47,888 nucleotides of DNA from Phycicoccus sp. Soil748 (GTDB lineage: Bacteria > Actinomycetota > Actinomycetes > Actinomycetales > Dermatophilaceae): contig NZ_LMSC01000012.1 of the NCBI RefSeq assembly GCF_001428025.1, forward strand, positions 371,798-419,685, written 5' to 3'. Below, piece after piece: positions 36,795 to 46,413 of the stretch. Every line of letters starts with the position of its first letter. Position 1 is the stretch's first letter. The notes under the pieces were generated by a model. The model was given only the letters and a program-made list of their open reading frames with translations, did not search any database and was not told the origin of the DNA. The translations under genes and the position numbers were made by a program.

Positions 36795-39092
36795 GTGCCC
36801 ACCGCATCCCGTTCCGCCAAGGCCACTCCCCCGAGGAAGCGCAGCAGCTCGCTCCGCCGGCCCGTGGCCCGCAAGGCCGGCTGGACCGACCTCGACGTAC
36901 GCGCGGTCGACACCGCTCGCCTGCTCGCCGCCGACGCCGTGCAGAAGGTCGGCAACGGCCACCCCGGCACCGCGATGAGCCTCGCGCCGGCGGCGTACCT
37001 GCTCTACCAGCAGGTGATGACGCACGACCCCAGTGACGCCGCCTGGCTCGGCCGCGACCGGTTCGTCCTGTCGGCCGGCCACTCGAGCCTGACCCAGTAC
37101 ATCCAGCTCTTCCTGTCCGGCTACGGCATGGAGCTGAAGGACCTGAAGGCGTTGCGCACGTGGGGATCCATCACCCCAGCGCACCCCGAGGTCCACCACA
37201 CCACCGGCATCGAGATCACCACCGGGCCACTGGGTTCGGGCCTGGCCTCGTCGGTCGGCATGGCCATGGCGCAGCGTCGCCAGCGTGGCCTGCTCGACCC
37301 GGAGGCCAAGCCGGGCGAGAGCCCGTTCGACCACCACATCTGGGTCATCGCCTCCGACGGCGACCTCATGGAAGGCGTGTCGGCAGAGGCCAGCTCGCTC
37401 GCCGGCCACCAGCAGCTCGGCAACCTCACCGTCATCTACGACGCCAACCAGATCTCCATCGAGGACCAGACCGACATCTCGTTCTCCGAGGACGTCGCGG
37501 CGCGATACCGGGCCTACGGCTGGGATGTCGTGGACGTCGACTGGCGCGGCGACGGTGACGGCGCCTCCTACGTCGAGAACATCGACGCGCTGTACGCGGC
37601 GCTCGAGAAGTCCAAGAAGGGCAACCGCCCCACGCTGGTGCAGCTGCACACGATCATCGCCTGGCCGGCCCCGACCAAGCAGGACACCGGCAAGTCGCAC
37701 GGCTCCGCCCTCGGCGACGCGGAGATCGCGGCGACCAAGGAGCTGCTCGGCTTCAACCCCGCGAAGACGTTCGAGGTCGACCGTCCGGTCCTCGCGCACG
37801 CCCGCCAGGTGACCAAGCGCGGCAAGGCGGCGCACAAGGCCTGGGACAAGCGGTATGCCGCGTGGCGCAAGGCCAACGCGGACCGCGCCGCCATGCTCGA
37901 CCGCCTCGTCGCGGGCGAGCTGCCCGACGGCATCGACGCCGCCCTCCCCACGTTCCCGGCCGACGCGGAGAAGGGCATGGCCACCCGCGCCGCGTCCGGC
38001 AAGGTGCTCACCGCACTCGCCGACGTGATGCCGGAGCTGTGGGGCGGCTCGGCCGACCTCGCCGAGTCCAACAACACGACGATGGAGGGCGAGCCGTCCT
38101 TCATCCCGCGCAACCGCCAGACCCGCGAGTGGAAGGGCGGCCCCTACGGCCGCACGCTCCACTTCGGCATCCGCGAGAACGGCATGGGCATGATCCTCAA
38201 CGGGATCGCGCTCGAGGGGCTCACCCGCCCGTACGGCGGCACCTTCCTCGTCTTCTCCGACTACATGCGCCCCGCGGTGCGGCTCGCGGCCATCCAGCAG
38301 CTGCCCGTCACCTACGTGTGGACGCACGACGGCATCGGCCTCGGCGAGGACGGGCCCACCCACCAGCCGGTGGAGCACCTCGCCTCGCTGCGCGCCATAC
38401 CCGGCCTCGACGTCGTCCGTCCCGCGGACGCCAACGAGACCGCGGCCGTGTGGGGCCAGGTCCTGCGCAACGCTCGTCCCGCCGCGCTGGCCCTGACCCG
38501 ACAGAACGTCCCCGTGCTCGACCGCACCGTCTACGCGAAGGCTTCGAACGCGGCCAAGGGCGCCTACGTCCTCATCGACGGCGGCAAGGACGGCCGGTCC
38601 GCGCCGGACGTCATCCTCATCGCCACCGGCTCCGAGGTCGCGATCGCCCTCGAGGCGCGGGAATCTCTGGAGCGCCAGGGCGTTGCCACTCGTGTGGTGT
38701 CCATGCCGTGTCGCGAGTGGTTCGAGCAGTCCGGCAAGGCCTACCAGAACCGCGTCCTGCCGCCCGAGGTCCGGGCCCGGGTCAGCGTCGAGGCCGCCGT
38801 GTCGATGGGTTGGCACGACCTCGTCGGTGACGCCGGCCGCAGCGTGAGCCTCGAGCACTTCGGCGCCTCCGCCGACTACAAGACCCTCTACCGGGAGTTC
38901 GGCATCACGCCGGAGGCCGTCGTCAAGGCCGCCAAGGACTCCCTCAAGGACGCCAGGGCCACCGCGCGCAAGAGCGCGGCGCCCGCCGTCAACCAGACCC
39001 GGCCCCGGGCCGCGGTCTCGCCGACCAAGGCGACCGACACCACGACCAAGCGCAGCGCCGCCACGAAGAGCGCTGCATCCAAAGGGAAGTGA
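36795..39092 (+). CDS. tkt: Transketolase with basic N- and C-terminal extensions
   Basis: A thiamine-diphosphate enzyme that transfers two-carbon units in the pentose-phosphate pathway. Signatures are [10 protein letters not shown] at 53-62, the cofactor motif [14 protein letters not shown] at 188-201 with NANQISI-type DANQISIED downstream, and [15 protein letters not shown]. It is 765 residues long, against about 700 in most relatives. The first 29 residues are basic (many Lys/Arg/Ser), and the last 45 are a low-complexity Lys/Ala/Thr tail. The GTG start has GGAG 8 bases upstream. It is the first gene of a six-gene operon. Confidence 0.95.
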   Translation: MPTASRSAKATPPRKRSSSLRRPVARKAGWTDLDVRAVDTARLLAADAVQKVGNGHPGTAMSLAPAAYLLYQQVMTHDPSDAAWLGRDRFVLSAGHSSLTQYIQLFLSGYGMELKDLKALRTWGSITPAHPEVHHTTGIEITTGPLGSGLASSVGMAMAQRRQRGLLDPEAKPGESPFDHHIWVIASDGDLMEGVSAEASSLAGHQQLGNLTVIYDANQISIEDQTDISFSEDVAARYRAYGWDVVDVDWRGDGDGASYVENIDALYAALEKSKKGNRPTLVQLHTIIAWPAPTKQDTGKSHGSALGDAEIAATKELLGFNPAKTFEVDRPVLAHARQVTKRGKAAHKAWDKRYAAWRKANADRAAMLDRLVAGELPDGIDAALPTFPADAEKGMATRAASGKVLTALADVMPELWGGSADLAESNNTTMEGEPSFIPRNRQTREWKGGPYGRTLHFGIRENGMGMILNGIALEGLTRPYGGTFLVFSDYMRPAVRLAAIQQLPVTYVWTHDGIGLGEDGPTHQPVEHLASLRAIPGLDVVRPADANETAAVWGQVLRNARPAALALTRQNVPVLDRTVYAKASNAAKGAYVLIDGGKDGRSAPDVILIATGSEVAIALEARESLERQGVATRVVSMPCREWFEQSGKAYQNRVLPPEVRARVSVEAAVSMGWHDLVGDAGRSVSLEHFGASADYKTLYREFGITPEAVVKAAKDSLKDARATARKSAAPAVNQTRPRAAVSPTKATDTTTKRSAATKSAASKGK

Positions 39093-39097
39093 CTCAC

Positions 39098-40228
39098 GTG
39101 ACTGACAACGCACTCAAGGCCCTCGCAGACCAGGGAGTCTCCGTCTGGCTCGACGACCTCTCGCGCGAGCGGGTCGAGACCGGCAACCTGCAGGAGCTCA
39201 TCGAGAAGGGGGTCGTCGGGGTCACCACGAACCCGTCGATCTTCCAGGCCGCCCTCGCCAAGGGCGACCGGTACGACGCCGACCTGCGCCGGTTCGCCGC
39301 CGAGGGCAAGACCGTCGACGAGGTCGTCTTCAACCTCACCACCGAGGACGTCCGCAACGCGTGCGACGCCTTCACGCCGATCTACGAGTCGACCCACGGC
39401 GTCGACGGCCGGGTGTCGATCGAGGTCGACCCCCGCCTGGCCAAGGACACCGGCCGGACCGTCGAGGAGGCCAAGAAGCTCCACGACGCCGTCGACCGCC
39501 CCAACGTCCTCATCAAGATCCCCGCCACGGTCGAGGGCCTCCCGGCCATCTCGCAGGTGCTGGCCGAGGGCATCAGCGTCAACGTCACGCTGATCTTCTC
39601 CCTCGACCGCTACCGCGGTGTCATGAACGCCTTCCTCACCGGCCTGGAGCAGGCCCGCGAGAAGGGCAAGGACCTGTCGACGATCCACTCGGTCGCCTCG
39701 TTCTTCGTGTCCCGCGTGGACACCGAGGTCGACAAGCGGCTCGACAAGATCGGCACCGACGAGGCCACGGCCCTCAAGGGTCGCGCGGCCGTCGCGAACG
39801 CCCGTCTGGCCTACCAGGCCTACGAGGAGGTCTTCTCGACGCCGCGGTGGAAGAACCTCGAGGACGACGGTGCCCGCGTGCAGCGTCCCCTGTGGGCATC
39901 CACCGGTGTCAAGGACCCGGCCTACTCCGACACCCTCTACGTCTCCGAGCTGGTCGCCCCGCACACGGTCAACACCATGCCGGAGAAGACCCTCGACGCG
40001 GTCGTCGACCACGCCGACATCACCCGTGACACCGTGACGGGCGCCTACGCTGACGCCGCCGAGGTGCTCGACGCCCTGGAGGGGCTCGGCATCTCCTACG
40101 CCGAGGTCACCTCGCAGCTCGAGCGCGAGGGCGTCGACAAGTTCGAGGTCGCCTGGGGCGAGCTGATCGACGAGGCCCAGAAGGACATGGACCTCGCGCG
40201 CGCCGACGTGGAGCAGGGCGACAAGTGA
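39098..40228 (+). CDS. tal: Transaldolase
   Basis: It transfers a three-carbon unit between sugar phosphates in the non-oxidative pentose-phosphate pathway. The 376-residue protein has the Schiff-base lysine Lys140 (NVLIKIPAT) and [10 protein letters not shown] near 41-50, and is of the large TalB-like actinobacterial type. I chose the GTG at 39098. It gives the family N-terminus, and AGGGAA lies 9 bases upstream; the GTG at 39089 that overlaps the tkt stop is too close to that site. Confidence 0.95.
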   Translation: MTDNALKALADQGVSVWLDDLSRERVETGNLQELIEKGVVGVTTNPSIFQAALAKGDRYDADLRRFAAEGKTVDEVVFNLTTEDVRNACDAFTPIYESTHGVDGRVSIEVDPRLAKDTGRTVEEAKKLHDAVDRPNVLIKIPATVEGLPAISQVLAEGISVNVTLIFSLDRYRGVMNAFLTGLEQAREKGKDLSTIHSVASFFVSRVDTEVDKRLDKIGTDEATALKGRAAVANARLAYQAYEEVFSTPRWKNLEDDGARVQRPLWASTGVKDPAYSDTLYVSELVAPHTVNTMPEKTLDAVVDHADITRDTVTGAYADAAEVLDALEGLGISYAEVTSQLEREGVDKFEVAWGELIDEAQKDMDLARADVEQGDK

Positions 40229-41892
40229 GCGCACTCGGTGTGGTCGCCTCCGGCCCCGCCGCGGACGCCATCGCCTCCGCCGTCCCGGCGCTGGTCGAGG
40301 CGCAGTTCGCGAGCAAGCTGTTCGCGCAGGACGCGACGCTGTGGGGCGAGGAGGCCGAGTCCGAGTCGGCCATCCGCCTGTCGTGGGTCAACCTCGCCCG
40401 CACGTCGCGGCCGCTGCTCGGTGAGATTGCCGCGCTGCGCGACCAGCTGCGCGGCGAGGGCGTCGACCGGGTCGTGCTCTGCGGCATGGGTGGCTCCTCG
40501 CTCGCGCCCGAGGTCATCTGCGCGACGGCCGGGGTCGATCTGGTCGTCCTCGACTCCTCGCAGCCCGACATGGTGCGCTCCGCGATCGTCGACCTCGAGC
40601 GCACGGTCGTGGTCGTGTCAAGCAAGTCCGGCTCCACGGTCGAGACCGACTCGCAGCGCCGCGCCTTCCGGGCGGCGTTCGAGGACAAGGGGATCGACCC
40701 CACGACCCGCATCGTCGTGGTCACCGACCCCGGCAGCCCCCTCGACAAGGAGTCGCGGGCCGGTGGCTACCGCGTCATCAACGCCGACCCCAACGTCGGC
40801 GGGCGCTACTCGGCCCTGACCGCCTTCGGGCTCGTCCCCTCCGGCCTGGCGGGCGCCGACATCGAGGCGCTGCTCGACGACGCGGAGGCCGTGGCTGACG
40901 TGCTCAGCGCCGACGACGACGGCAACCCCGGGCTGCGCCTGGGTGCCGCCATGGCCGGCACGAGCCCCCTGCGCGACAAGCTCGTCCTCGTCGACGACGG
41001 CTCCGGCATCGTCGGGTTCCCCGACTGGGCCGAGCAGCTCATCGCCGAGAGCACCGGCAAGCAGGGCACGGGCATCCTGCCCGTGGTGGTCGGCTCGACC
41101 AGCGACCCCGAGGCAGCTTCGCCCGACGCCGACGTGAGCGTCGTCCGCCTCACCGGCGACGACGACGACACCGAGTCCTCCCACGAGGTCGTCCACGCCG
41201 ACCGGTCCGAGATCGCGGTCAGCGGCCCGCTCGGTGCCCAGCTGCTGCTGTGGGAGGTCGCGACCGCGGCCGCCGGCAGGCTGCTCGGGATCAACCCGTT
41301 CGACCAGCCCGACGTGGAGAGCGCCAAGAAGGCTGCACGCACCCTGCTCGACCAGGGCATGGGCTCCTCCGACGCCCCGGCGGCGACCGACGGTGCGGTG
41401 GAGATCCGCGCCCTCGGCGGCAACTGGCTGGGTGGTGCCACGACGGTCCCCCAGGCGCTCGAGGCGCTGTTCGGACAGCTCGACACCGACCGTGGCTACG
41501 TCGCGGTCATGGCGTACCTCGACCGGCTCGCCGACGCCGGCCTGGCGTCCGTGCGGCCCGGGCTCGCGCGGCGTACCCACCGCCCCGTCACCTTCGGCTG
41601 GGGGCCGCGGTTCCTGCACTCCACCGGCCAGTTCCACAAGGGTGGCCCGGCCACCGGGGTCTACCTCCAGGTCACGACCGCGCCCCACGAGGACCTCGCC
41701 GTCCCGGGGCGGGAGTTCAGCTTCGGCGACTTCGTCGCGGCCCAGGCCGCCGGCGACGCGCAGGTCCTGGCCGAGCACCACCGCCCGGTCCTGCAGCTCC
41801 ACCTCACCGACCACGACGCCGGACTGGCCCAGGTGCGCGAGGCCCTCGCGGCCCCGGCCGCCGAGGGCACGGACGCGAAAGGCAGTGCATGA
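40225..41892 (+). CDS. pgi: Glucose-6-phosphate isomerase (actinobacterial type)
   Basis: A 555-residue isomerase of the phosphoglucose isomerase superfamily, with two SIS domains. The phosphate-binding stretches are [11 protein letters not shown] near 86-96 and [10 protein letters not shown] near 131-140, and the C-terminal part has [13 protein letters not shown] with a conserved Lys and His. It connects glucose-6-phosphate, used by Zwf, with fructose-6-phosphate, used and formed by Tkt and Tal. It overlaps the tal stop by 4 bases (GTGA) and the zwf start by 4 bases (ATGA). The sequence is the branch usually found inside actinobacterial pentose-phosphate operons, which is somewhat different from classical Pgi. 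Confidence 0.92.
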   Translation: MSALGVVASGPAADAIASAVPALVEAQFASKLFAQDATLWGEEAESESAIRLSWVNLARTSRPLLGEIAALRDQLRGEGVDRVVLCGMGGSSLAPEVICATAGVDLVVLDSSQPDMVRSAIVDLERTVVVVSSKSGSTVETDSQRRAFRAAFEDKGIDPTTRIVVVTDPGSPLDKESRAGGYRVINADPNVGGRYSALTAFGLVPSGLAGADIEALLDDAEAVADVLSADDDGNPGLRLGAAMAGTSPLRDKLVLVDDGSGIVGFPDWAEQLIAESTGKQGTGILPVVVGSTSDPEAASPDADVSVVRLTGDDDDTESSHEVVHADRSEIAVSGPLGAQLLLWEVATAAAGRLLGINPFDQPDVESAKKAARTLLDQGMGSSDAPAATDGAVEIRALGGNWLGGATTVPQALEALFGQLDTDRGYVAVMAYLDRLADAGLASVRPGLARRTHRPVTFGWGPRFLHSTGQFHKGGPATGVYLQVTTAPHEDLAVPGREFSFGDFVAAQAAGDAQVLAEHHRPVLQLHLTDHDAGLAQVREALAAPAAEGTDAKGSA

Positions 41893-43433
41893 GCCCCACC
41901 CGCGTGACGCAGGACAACAACCCCCTGCGCGACCCGCGTGACAAGCGCCTCCCCCGCATCGCCGGTCCCTGCGGCATGGTCCTGTTCGGTGTCACCGGCG
42001 ACCTCGCCCGCAAGAAGCTCATGCCGGCGATCTACGACCTGGCCAACCGAGGACTGCTGCCGCCGGGCTTCTCGCTCGTCGGCTTCGCCCGGCGCGACTG
42101 GGCCGACCAGGACTTCGGCAAGATCGTGTACGACGCGGTCAAGGCCCACGCGCGCACGCCGTTCCGGGAGAGCGTGTGGCGCAACCTGGCCGAGGGGTTC
42201 CGTTTCGTGCCGGGCACGTTCGACGACCCCAACTCCTTCGACCTGCTCGCCGAGACGGTCAAGCTGCTCGAGGACGAGCGCGGCACCGGTGGCAACCAGG
42301 CGTTCTACCTGTCCATCCCGCCGGGCTCGTTCTCGACGGTCTGCGAGCAGCTGGAGCGCTCGGGCCTGAGCCGTCCCGAGGGCGACTCGTGGCGTCGCGT
42401 CGTCATCGAGAAGCCGTTCGGGCACGACCTCAAGAGCGCCCGTGAGCTCAACGACATCGTCGAGGGCGTCTTCCCCGCCGACTCGGTGTTCCGCATCGAC
42501 CACTACCTCGGCAAGGAGACGGTCCAGAACCTGCTGGCCCTGCGCTTCGCCAACCAGCTGTTCGAGCCGGTCTGGAACGCCAACTACGTAGACCACGTGC
42601 AGATCACCATGGCCGAGGACATCGGCATCGGTGGCCGCGCGGGCTACTACGACGGCATCGGCGCCGCGCGCGACGTCATCCAGAACCACCTGCTGCAGCT
42701 CCTCGCGCTGACCGCCATGGAGGAGCCCGTCTCCTTCGCCGCGGAGCACCTGCGGGCCGAGAAGGAGAAGGTCCTGTCGGCAGTGCGCCTGCCCAAGGAC
42801 CTGTCCAAGGCCACCGCCCGCGGCCAGTACGCCCCCGGCTGGCAGGGCGGCGAGGAGGTCATCGGCTACCTCGACGAGGACGGCGTCGCCAAGGACTCGC
42901 GCACCGAGACGTATGCCGCGGTCAAGCTCGAGATCGACTCGCGCCGCTGGGCCGGGGTGCCCTTCTACCTGCGCACCGGCAAGCGCCTCGGCAAGCGCGT
43001 CACCGAGATCGCCGTGGTGTTCAAGAAGGCCCCGCACCTGCCGTTCAACGACACGGCCACCGAGGAGCTGGGGCAGAACGCCATCGTCATCCGCGTGCAG
43101 CCCGACGAGGGCATCACCATGCGCTTCGGCGCCAAGGTGCCCGGCGCGCAGATGGAGGTGCGCGACGTGACGATGGACTTCGGCTACGGGCGTGCGTTCA
43201 CCGAGTCCAGCCCCGAGGCCTACGAGCGCCTCATCCTCGACGTCCTGCTCGGCGACCCGCCGCTGTTCCCCCGTCACGAGGAGGTCGAGCTCTCCTGGCA
43301 GATCCTCGACCCGGTCGAGGCGTTCTGGGCAAAGCAGAAGACCGCACCCGAGCCCTACCTCTCCGGAGGCTGGGGCCCCGAGTCAGCCGACGAGATGATG
43401 CGCCGCGACGGCCGCGTCTGGAGGATGCCTTGA
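41889..43433 (+). CDS. zwf: Glucose-6-phosphate 1-dehydrogenase
   Basis: It oxidises glucose-6-phosphate to 6-phosphogluconolactone with formation of NADPH. The 514-residue enzyme has the nucleotide-binding motif GVTGDLARKK at 34-43, EKPFG at 174-178 and the substrate motif RIDHYLGKE at 202-210. The length is normal. OpcA, encoded next, is its allosteric or assembly partner in actinobacteria. The ATG is inside the pgi stop (ATGA). Confidence 0.97.
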   Translation: MSPTRVTQDNNPLRDPRDKRLPRIAGPCGMVLFGVTGDLARKKLMPAIYDLANRGLLPPGFSLVGFARRDWADQDFGKIVYDAVKAHARTPFRESVWRNLAEGFRFVPGTFDDPNSFDLLAETVKLLEDERGTGGNQAFYLSIPPGSFSTVCEQLERSGLSRPEGDSWRRVVIEKPFGHDLKSARELNDIVEGVFPADSVFRIDHYLGKETVQNLLALRFANQLFEPVWNANYVDHVQITMAEDIGIGGRAGYYDGIGAARDVIQNHLLQLLALTAMEEPVSFAAEHLRAEKEKVLSAVRLPKDLSKATARGQYAPGWQGGEEVIGYLDEDGVAKDSRTETYAAVKLEIDSRRWAGVPFYLRTGKRLGKRVTEIAVVFKKAPHLPFNDTATEELGQNAIVIRVQPDEGITMRFGAKVPGAQMEVRDVTMDFGYGRAFTESSPEAYERLILDVLLGDPPLFPRHEEVELSWQILDPVEAFWAKQKTAPEPYLSGGWGPESADEMMRRDGRVWRMP

Positions 43434-43450
43434 CCACCCCATCCAGTTCG

Positions 43451-43467
43451 CCCACGCAGAGCGTGGG
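43451..43467 (+). other. Small hairpin in the zwf-opcA gap
   Basis: CCCACGC, AGA, GCGTGGG forms a perfect 7-bp stem with a 3-base loop, in the only non-overlapping gap (76 bp, 43434-43509) between zwf and pgl. A GATACT sequence (43490-43495) lies 14 bases before the opcA GTG. A processing site, partial terminator or internal promoter are all possible. Confidence 0.35.
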
Positions 43468-43509
43468 ACCCGCGCTCGTGCCTCACTCCGATACTGAACG
43501 GGGACCCCG

Positions 43510-44856
43510 GTGATCATCGACCTGCCCAGCACCTCGACGGTCGCGATCAGCAAGAAGCTGGTCGCGCTCCGCCAGGACACCGGTGCCATGGCGCTCGGTC
43601 GCGTGCTCACCCTCATCATCGTCGTCGACGAGCAGGAGGCCGACGAGGCGATCGAGGCGGCCAACGACGCGAGCCGGCAGCACCCGTGCCGCATCATCGC
43701 GGTCGTCATCGGCAACAAGCGCGGCGCGTCGCGCATCGACGCCCAGATCAGGGTCGGCGGTGACGCCGGAGCCAGCGAGGTCGTCGTGGCCCGCCTCTAC
43801 GGCCCGCTCACCGAGCACGGACGCAGCGTCGTCATCCCGTTGCTGCTGCCCGACTCCCCCGTCGTCGCGTGGTGGCCGAGCGAGGCACCCGTGAACGTCT
43901 CGAAGGACCCGATCGGCTCGATGGCCCAGCGCCGCATCACCGACTCGGCCGAGTCCAAGAACCCCCGCAAGTCGCTGCTCAACCGGGCCGACACCTACGC
44001 CGACGGTGACACCGACCTGGCGTGGACGCGCATCACCCTGTGGCGCGGCCTGCTGGCCGCCGCACTGGACCAGCGCCCGTTCGAGCCGGTCATCGAGGCC
44101 ACCGTCACCGGTGGCAGCGACTCGCCTTCGACCGACCTGCTCGCGGCTTGGCTCGCAGAGACGTTGCGCTGCAAGGTGACTCGCGCCCGCAGCCGCGCCG
44201 GCACCGGCATGATCAGCGTGCGCCTCGAGCGCCGCAGCGGCGCCGTCGACCTCGTCCGTCCCGACGGCACCGTCGCCACCCTGACCCAGCCGGGCCAGCC
44301 CGTGCGCCGGATCACCCTGGCCCGCCGGGCGACCGCCGAGTGCCTGGCCGACGAGCTGCGCCGGCTCGACCCCGACGACATCTACGAGGCGGCGATCCGC
44401 AAGGGCCTGGCCCGGGTGGGGCGCTCGAGCCCGACGGCGAGCGAGGCGGTCCGCGAGGGCGATGCGCCCTCGCCCAAGGAGGCCGAGACCGAGGCGCGAC
44501 GCATCGCCCGGGCGCAGCCCAAGGCGGGCAGCTCGGCCATGGTGGCGGCCTCCGACCCGGAGCAGTCCCCGGGGACGACGACCACGGTGAAGAAGGCTGC
44601 CGCCCGCAAGCTCGACGAGGCCAAGTCGGCACGTGTCGCGAAGTCGGGTGCGCCCAACAACGGCGCGGCGGGGGCGTCGGCGGACAAGGCGTCCCCCGGC
44701 GCCGCGTCCCCCAGCACGGCCAAGGTCCCCGCCAAGAAGAGCTCGGCGGCCGGGAGCAGCACCAAGAGCTCGGTCAAGGCGTCCGCGACGAAGGGCGCCG
44801 CCAAACCGTCCAAGGCGCCGAAGGCGTCCAAGTCGGCGGCGAAGGCGGGCTCGTGA
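43510..44856 (+). CDS. opcA: Glucose-6-phosphate dehydrogenase assembly protein OpcA with a long lysine/alanine-rich tail
   Basis: The OpcA core (about residues 1-305) activates or assembles Zwf; stretches such as VAWWPSEAPVNVSKDPIG and FEPVIEATVTGGSDSPSTDL are typical. The family is usually a little over 300 residues, but this protein has 448. The last 143 form a disordered low-complexity tail rich in Lys, Ala, Ser and Pro, with repeated AKKSSAA- and KAPKASKS-like segments that recall histone H1 tails. The GTG at 43510 starts the family sequence; GGGGAC is the only weak ribosome-like site. It overlaps pgl by 4 bases. Confidence 0.92.
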   Translation: MIIDLPSTSTVAISKKLVALRQDTGAMALGRVLTLIIVVDEQEADEAIEAANDASRQHPCRIIAVVIGNKRGASRIDAQIRVGGDAGASEVVVARLYGPLTEHGRSVVIPLLLPDSPVVAWWPSEAPVNVSKDPIGSMAQRRITDSAESKNPRKSLLNRADTYADGDTDLAWTRITLWRGLLAAALDQRPFEPVIEATVTGGSDSPSTDLLAAWLAETLRCKVTRARSRAGTGMISVRLERRSGAVDLVRPDGTVATLTQPGQPVRRITLARRATAECLADELRRLDPDDIYEAAIRKGLARVGRSSPTASEAVREGDAPSPKEAETEARRIARAQPKAGSSAMVAASDPEQSPGTTTTVKKAAARKLDEAKSARVAKSGAPNNGAAGASADKASPGAASPSTAKVPAKKSSAAGSSTKSSVKASATKGAAKPSKAPKASKSAAKAGS

Positions 44857-45605
44857 CCGCGGCGCCCGTGGTGCTGGTGCACGCCACCAAGCAGCTGCTC
44901 TCCGACGCGTCGGGGGCCAGGCTCGTCACGGCCCTGGTCGACGCCCAGGCTGCCCGCGGCCAGGCGCACCTGGTCCTGACCGGTGGGTCCATGGGCTCAG
45001 CCATCCTCGCCTCCGTCGCCGCCAGCCCGGCACGCGACGCGGTCGACTGGTCGCAGGTGCACGTGTGGTGGGGCGACGAGCGCTTCCTACCCATGGGCGA
45101 CCCCGAGCGCAACGAGACGCAGAACCGTGAGGCGCTGCTCGACGCCATACCGCTCGACCCGGCCAAGGTGCACTCGGTCCCGGGCCCCGACGGGCCGGAC
45201 GGCGACGACGTCGCAGCTGCAGCGCGCCGCTACGCCGACGAGCTCGCGGCCGCGTCGGACGAGGGCGCCGCGTCGCCGGTGTTCGACGTCCTGCTGCTGG
45301 GCGTGGGGCCCGACGGGCACGTCGCCTCGCTCTTCCCGGGCCACCCCGACCAGCTCGTCTCGGGGGTGTCCGTCGCACCCGTGCACGGCTCCCCCAAGCC
45401 GCCGCCGACCCGCATCACCCTCACCTTCGAGGCCCTCGCGCGCGCCGAGCGCACATGGTTCCTCGTCGCGGGTGCTGACAAGGCGCACGCCGTCGCCCTC
45501 GGCGTGGCCGGCGCCCCGCCTGAGCAGTCCTCGTGCGCCCAGGTCAAGGGACGAGCGGAGACGCTGTGGCTGCTGGACGCCGACGCGGCGTCCGAGCTCG
45601 CCTGA
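44853..45605 (+). CDS. pgl: 6-Phosphogluconolactonase
   Basis: It hydrolyses 6-phosphogluconolactone to 6-phosphogluconate. The 250-residue protein of the NagB/DevB family has LVLTGGSMG near 40, WWGDERFLPMGDPERNE near 72-88 and GVGPDGHVASLFPGHP near 150. It is the last gene of the operon and its GTG overlaps the opcA stop (GTGA). No 6-phosphogluconate dehydrogenase gene is seen in this window. Confidence 0.94.
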   Translation: MTAAPVVLVHATKQLLSDASGARLVTALVDAQAARGQAHLVLTGGSMGSAILASVAASPARDAVDWSQVHVWWGDERFLPMGDPERNETQNREALLDAIPLDPAKVHSVPGPDGPDGDDVAAAARRYADELAAASDEGAASPVFDVLLLGVGPDGHVASLFPGHPDQLVSGVSVAPVHGSPKPPPTRITLTFEALARAERTWFLVAGADKAHAVALGVAGAPPEQSSCAQVKGRAETLWLLDADAASELA

Positions 45606-45649
45606 CCTCGCGTCGCGATCGGCTGCCCCAGGCGCCACGTCCCTGCAAG

Positions 45650-45691
45650 TTTGAGCGGTTGACCCGGTCCTGGCCGGGTCAACCGCTCAAA
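45650..45691. terminator. Strong bidirectional hairpin between convergent genes
   Basis: TTTGAGCGGTTGACCCGG, a 6-base loop, and its exact complement form an 18-bp perfect stem, 44 bp after the pgl stop. The minus-strand glycosyltransferase stop codon (45679-45681) lies inside the right arm. It has no T-tract beyond the AAA/TTT ends, as often in actinobacteria. Termination in both directions is likely. Confidence 0.8.
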
Positions 45692-46413
45692 GACTGCGTC
45701 GCCCCGGGTGCCGCGACGTCACTCACCTCGGAGGCCAGCTCACGCAGGTAGGTCGCGAACCCGCCACTCACCCGCCCACGCCAGCGGCTCGCCGTCCTCA
45801 CCCGTACGGCGTCGGTGGCCACCCACGCGCTGCCGGACGCCTTGACCGCCTCGGCCAGCAGGACGTCCTCGTGCAGCGGCACGGCGGCGAACCCCCCAGC
45901 CGCCAGGTAGCTGCTCGCCCGGACGCCCAGGTTCGCCCCGTGGACGTGCGGGTGCCCCTCCCCGAGGTGGTGCCGCTGGGACCAGGCCCGGAGCACCCGC
46001 GTCTCGAGGTCGTAGGGCACCACGGTGCCGAGGACGAGGTCCAGGCCCTCGTCCGCGAGCCCGACCTGGGCCAGCAGCCAGTCGGCGGGTACCTCGGTGT
46101 CTGCGTCGGTGCTGGCGAGCCAGGTCCGGCGGTCGTCACCTCCCGCGGGGAGGGCGGCGGCGACGCCGGCTGCCCGCGCGGCGCCGACGCAGCCGGCGGT
46201 GGACACGAGGCTGGTCACGTCGCCGTACCCGGCCACGACCTGCGCCGACTGGTCCGTGCACCGGTCGAGGACGACCACCACCTCGACGCCGAGCTCGGGT
46301 CGCCGCTGCGCGAGGGCATGCCTCGCCACGCGTATCGAGTTCAGGCAGGCAGGCAGCAACCGTTCCTCGTCACGGGCCGGCACGACCACGACGACGCGCT
46401 CGACCGACGTCAC
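45679..46413 (-). CDS. Glycosyltransferase family 2-like protein
   Basis: A 244-residue GT-A-fold protein starting VVVVVPARDEERLLPACL, with the nucleotide-sugar metal motif DAD at 103-105 (ASTDADTEVPADW) and a catalytic-type ED at about 181 (PLHEDVLLAEA). There are no transmembrane helices, so it acts in the cytoplasm or at the inner membrane face. I chose the GTG at 46413, which overlaps the stop of the upstream deacetylase/methyltransferase gene (GTGA); longer readings enter that gene. The acceptor and donor are unknown. Confidence 0.85.
   Translation of the reverse strand: MTSVERVVVVVPARDEERLLPACLNSIRVARHALAQRRPELGVEVVVVLDRCTDQSAQVVAGYGDVTSLVSTAGCVGAARAAGVAAALPAGGDDRRTWLASTDADTEVPADWLLAQVGLADEGLDLVLGTVVPYDLETRVLRAWSQRHHLGEGHPHVHGANLGVRASSYLAAGGFAAVPLHEDVLLAEAVKASGSAWVATDAVRVRTASRWRGRVSGGFATYLRELASEVSDVAAPGATQSLSG

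Noticed and set aside
36774-39113. 779-codon minus-strand frame opposite tkt
   Set aside because: Repetitive Gly/Val/Arg/Asp shadow sequence; the plus strand encodes complete transketolase motifs.
41661-43277. 538-codon minus-strand frame opposite pgi and zwf
   Set aside because: Antisense to two well-identified enzymes and without recognisable motifs.
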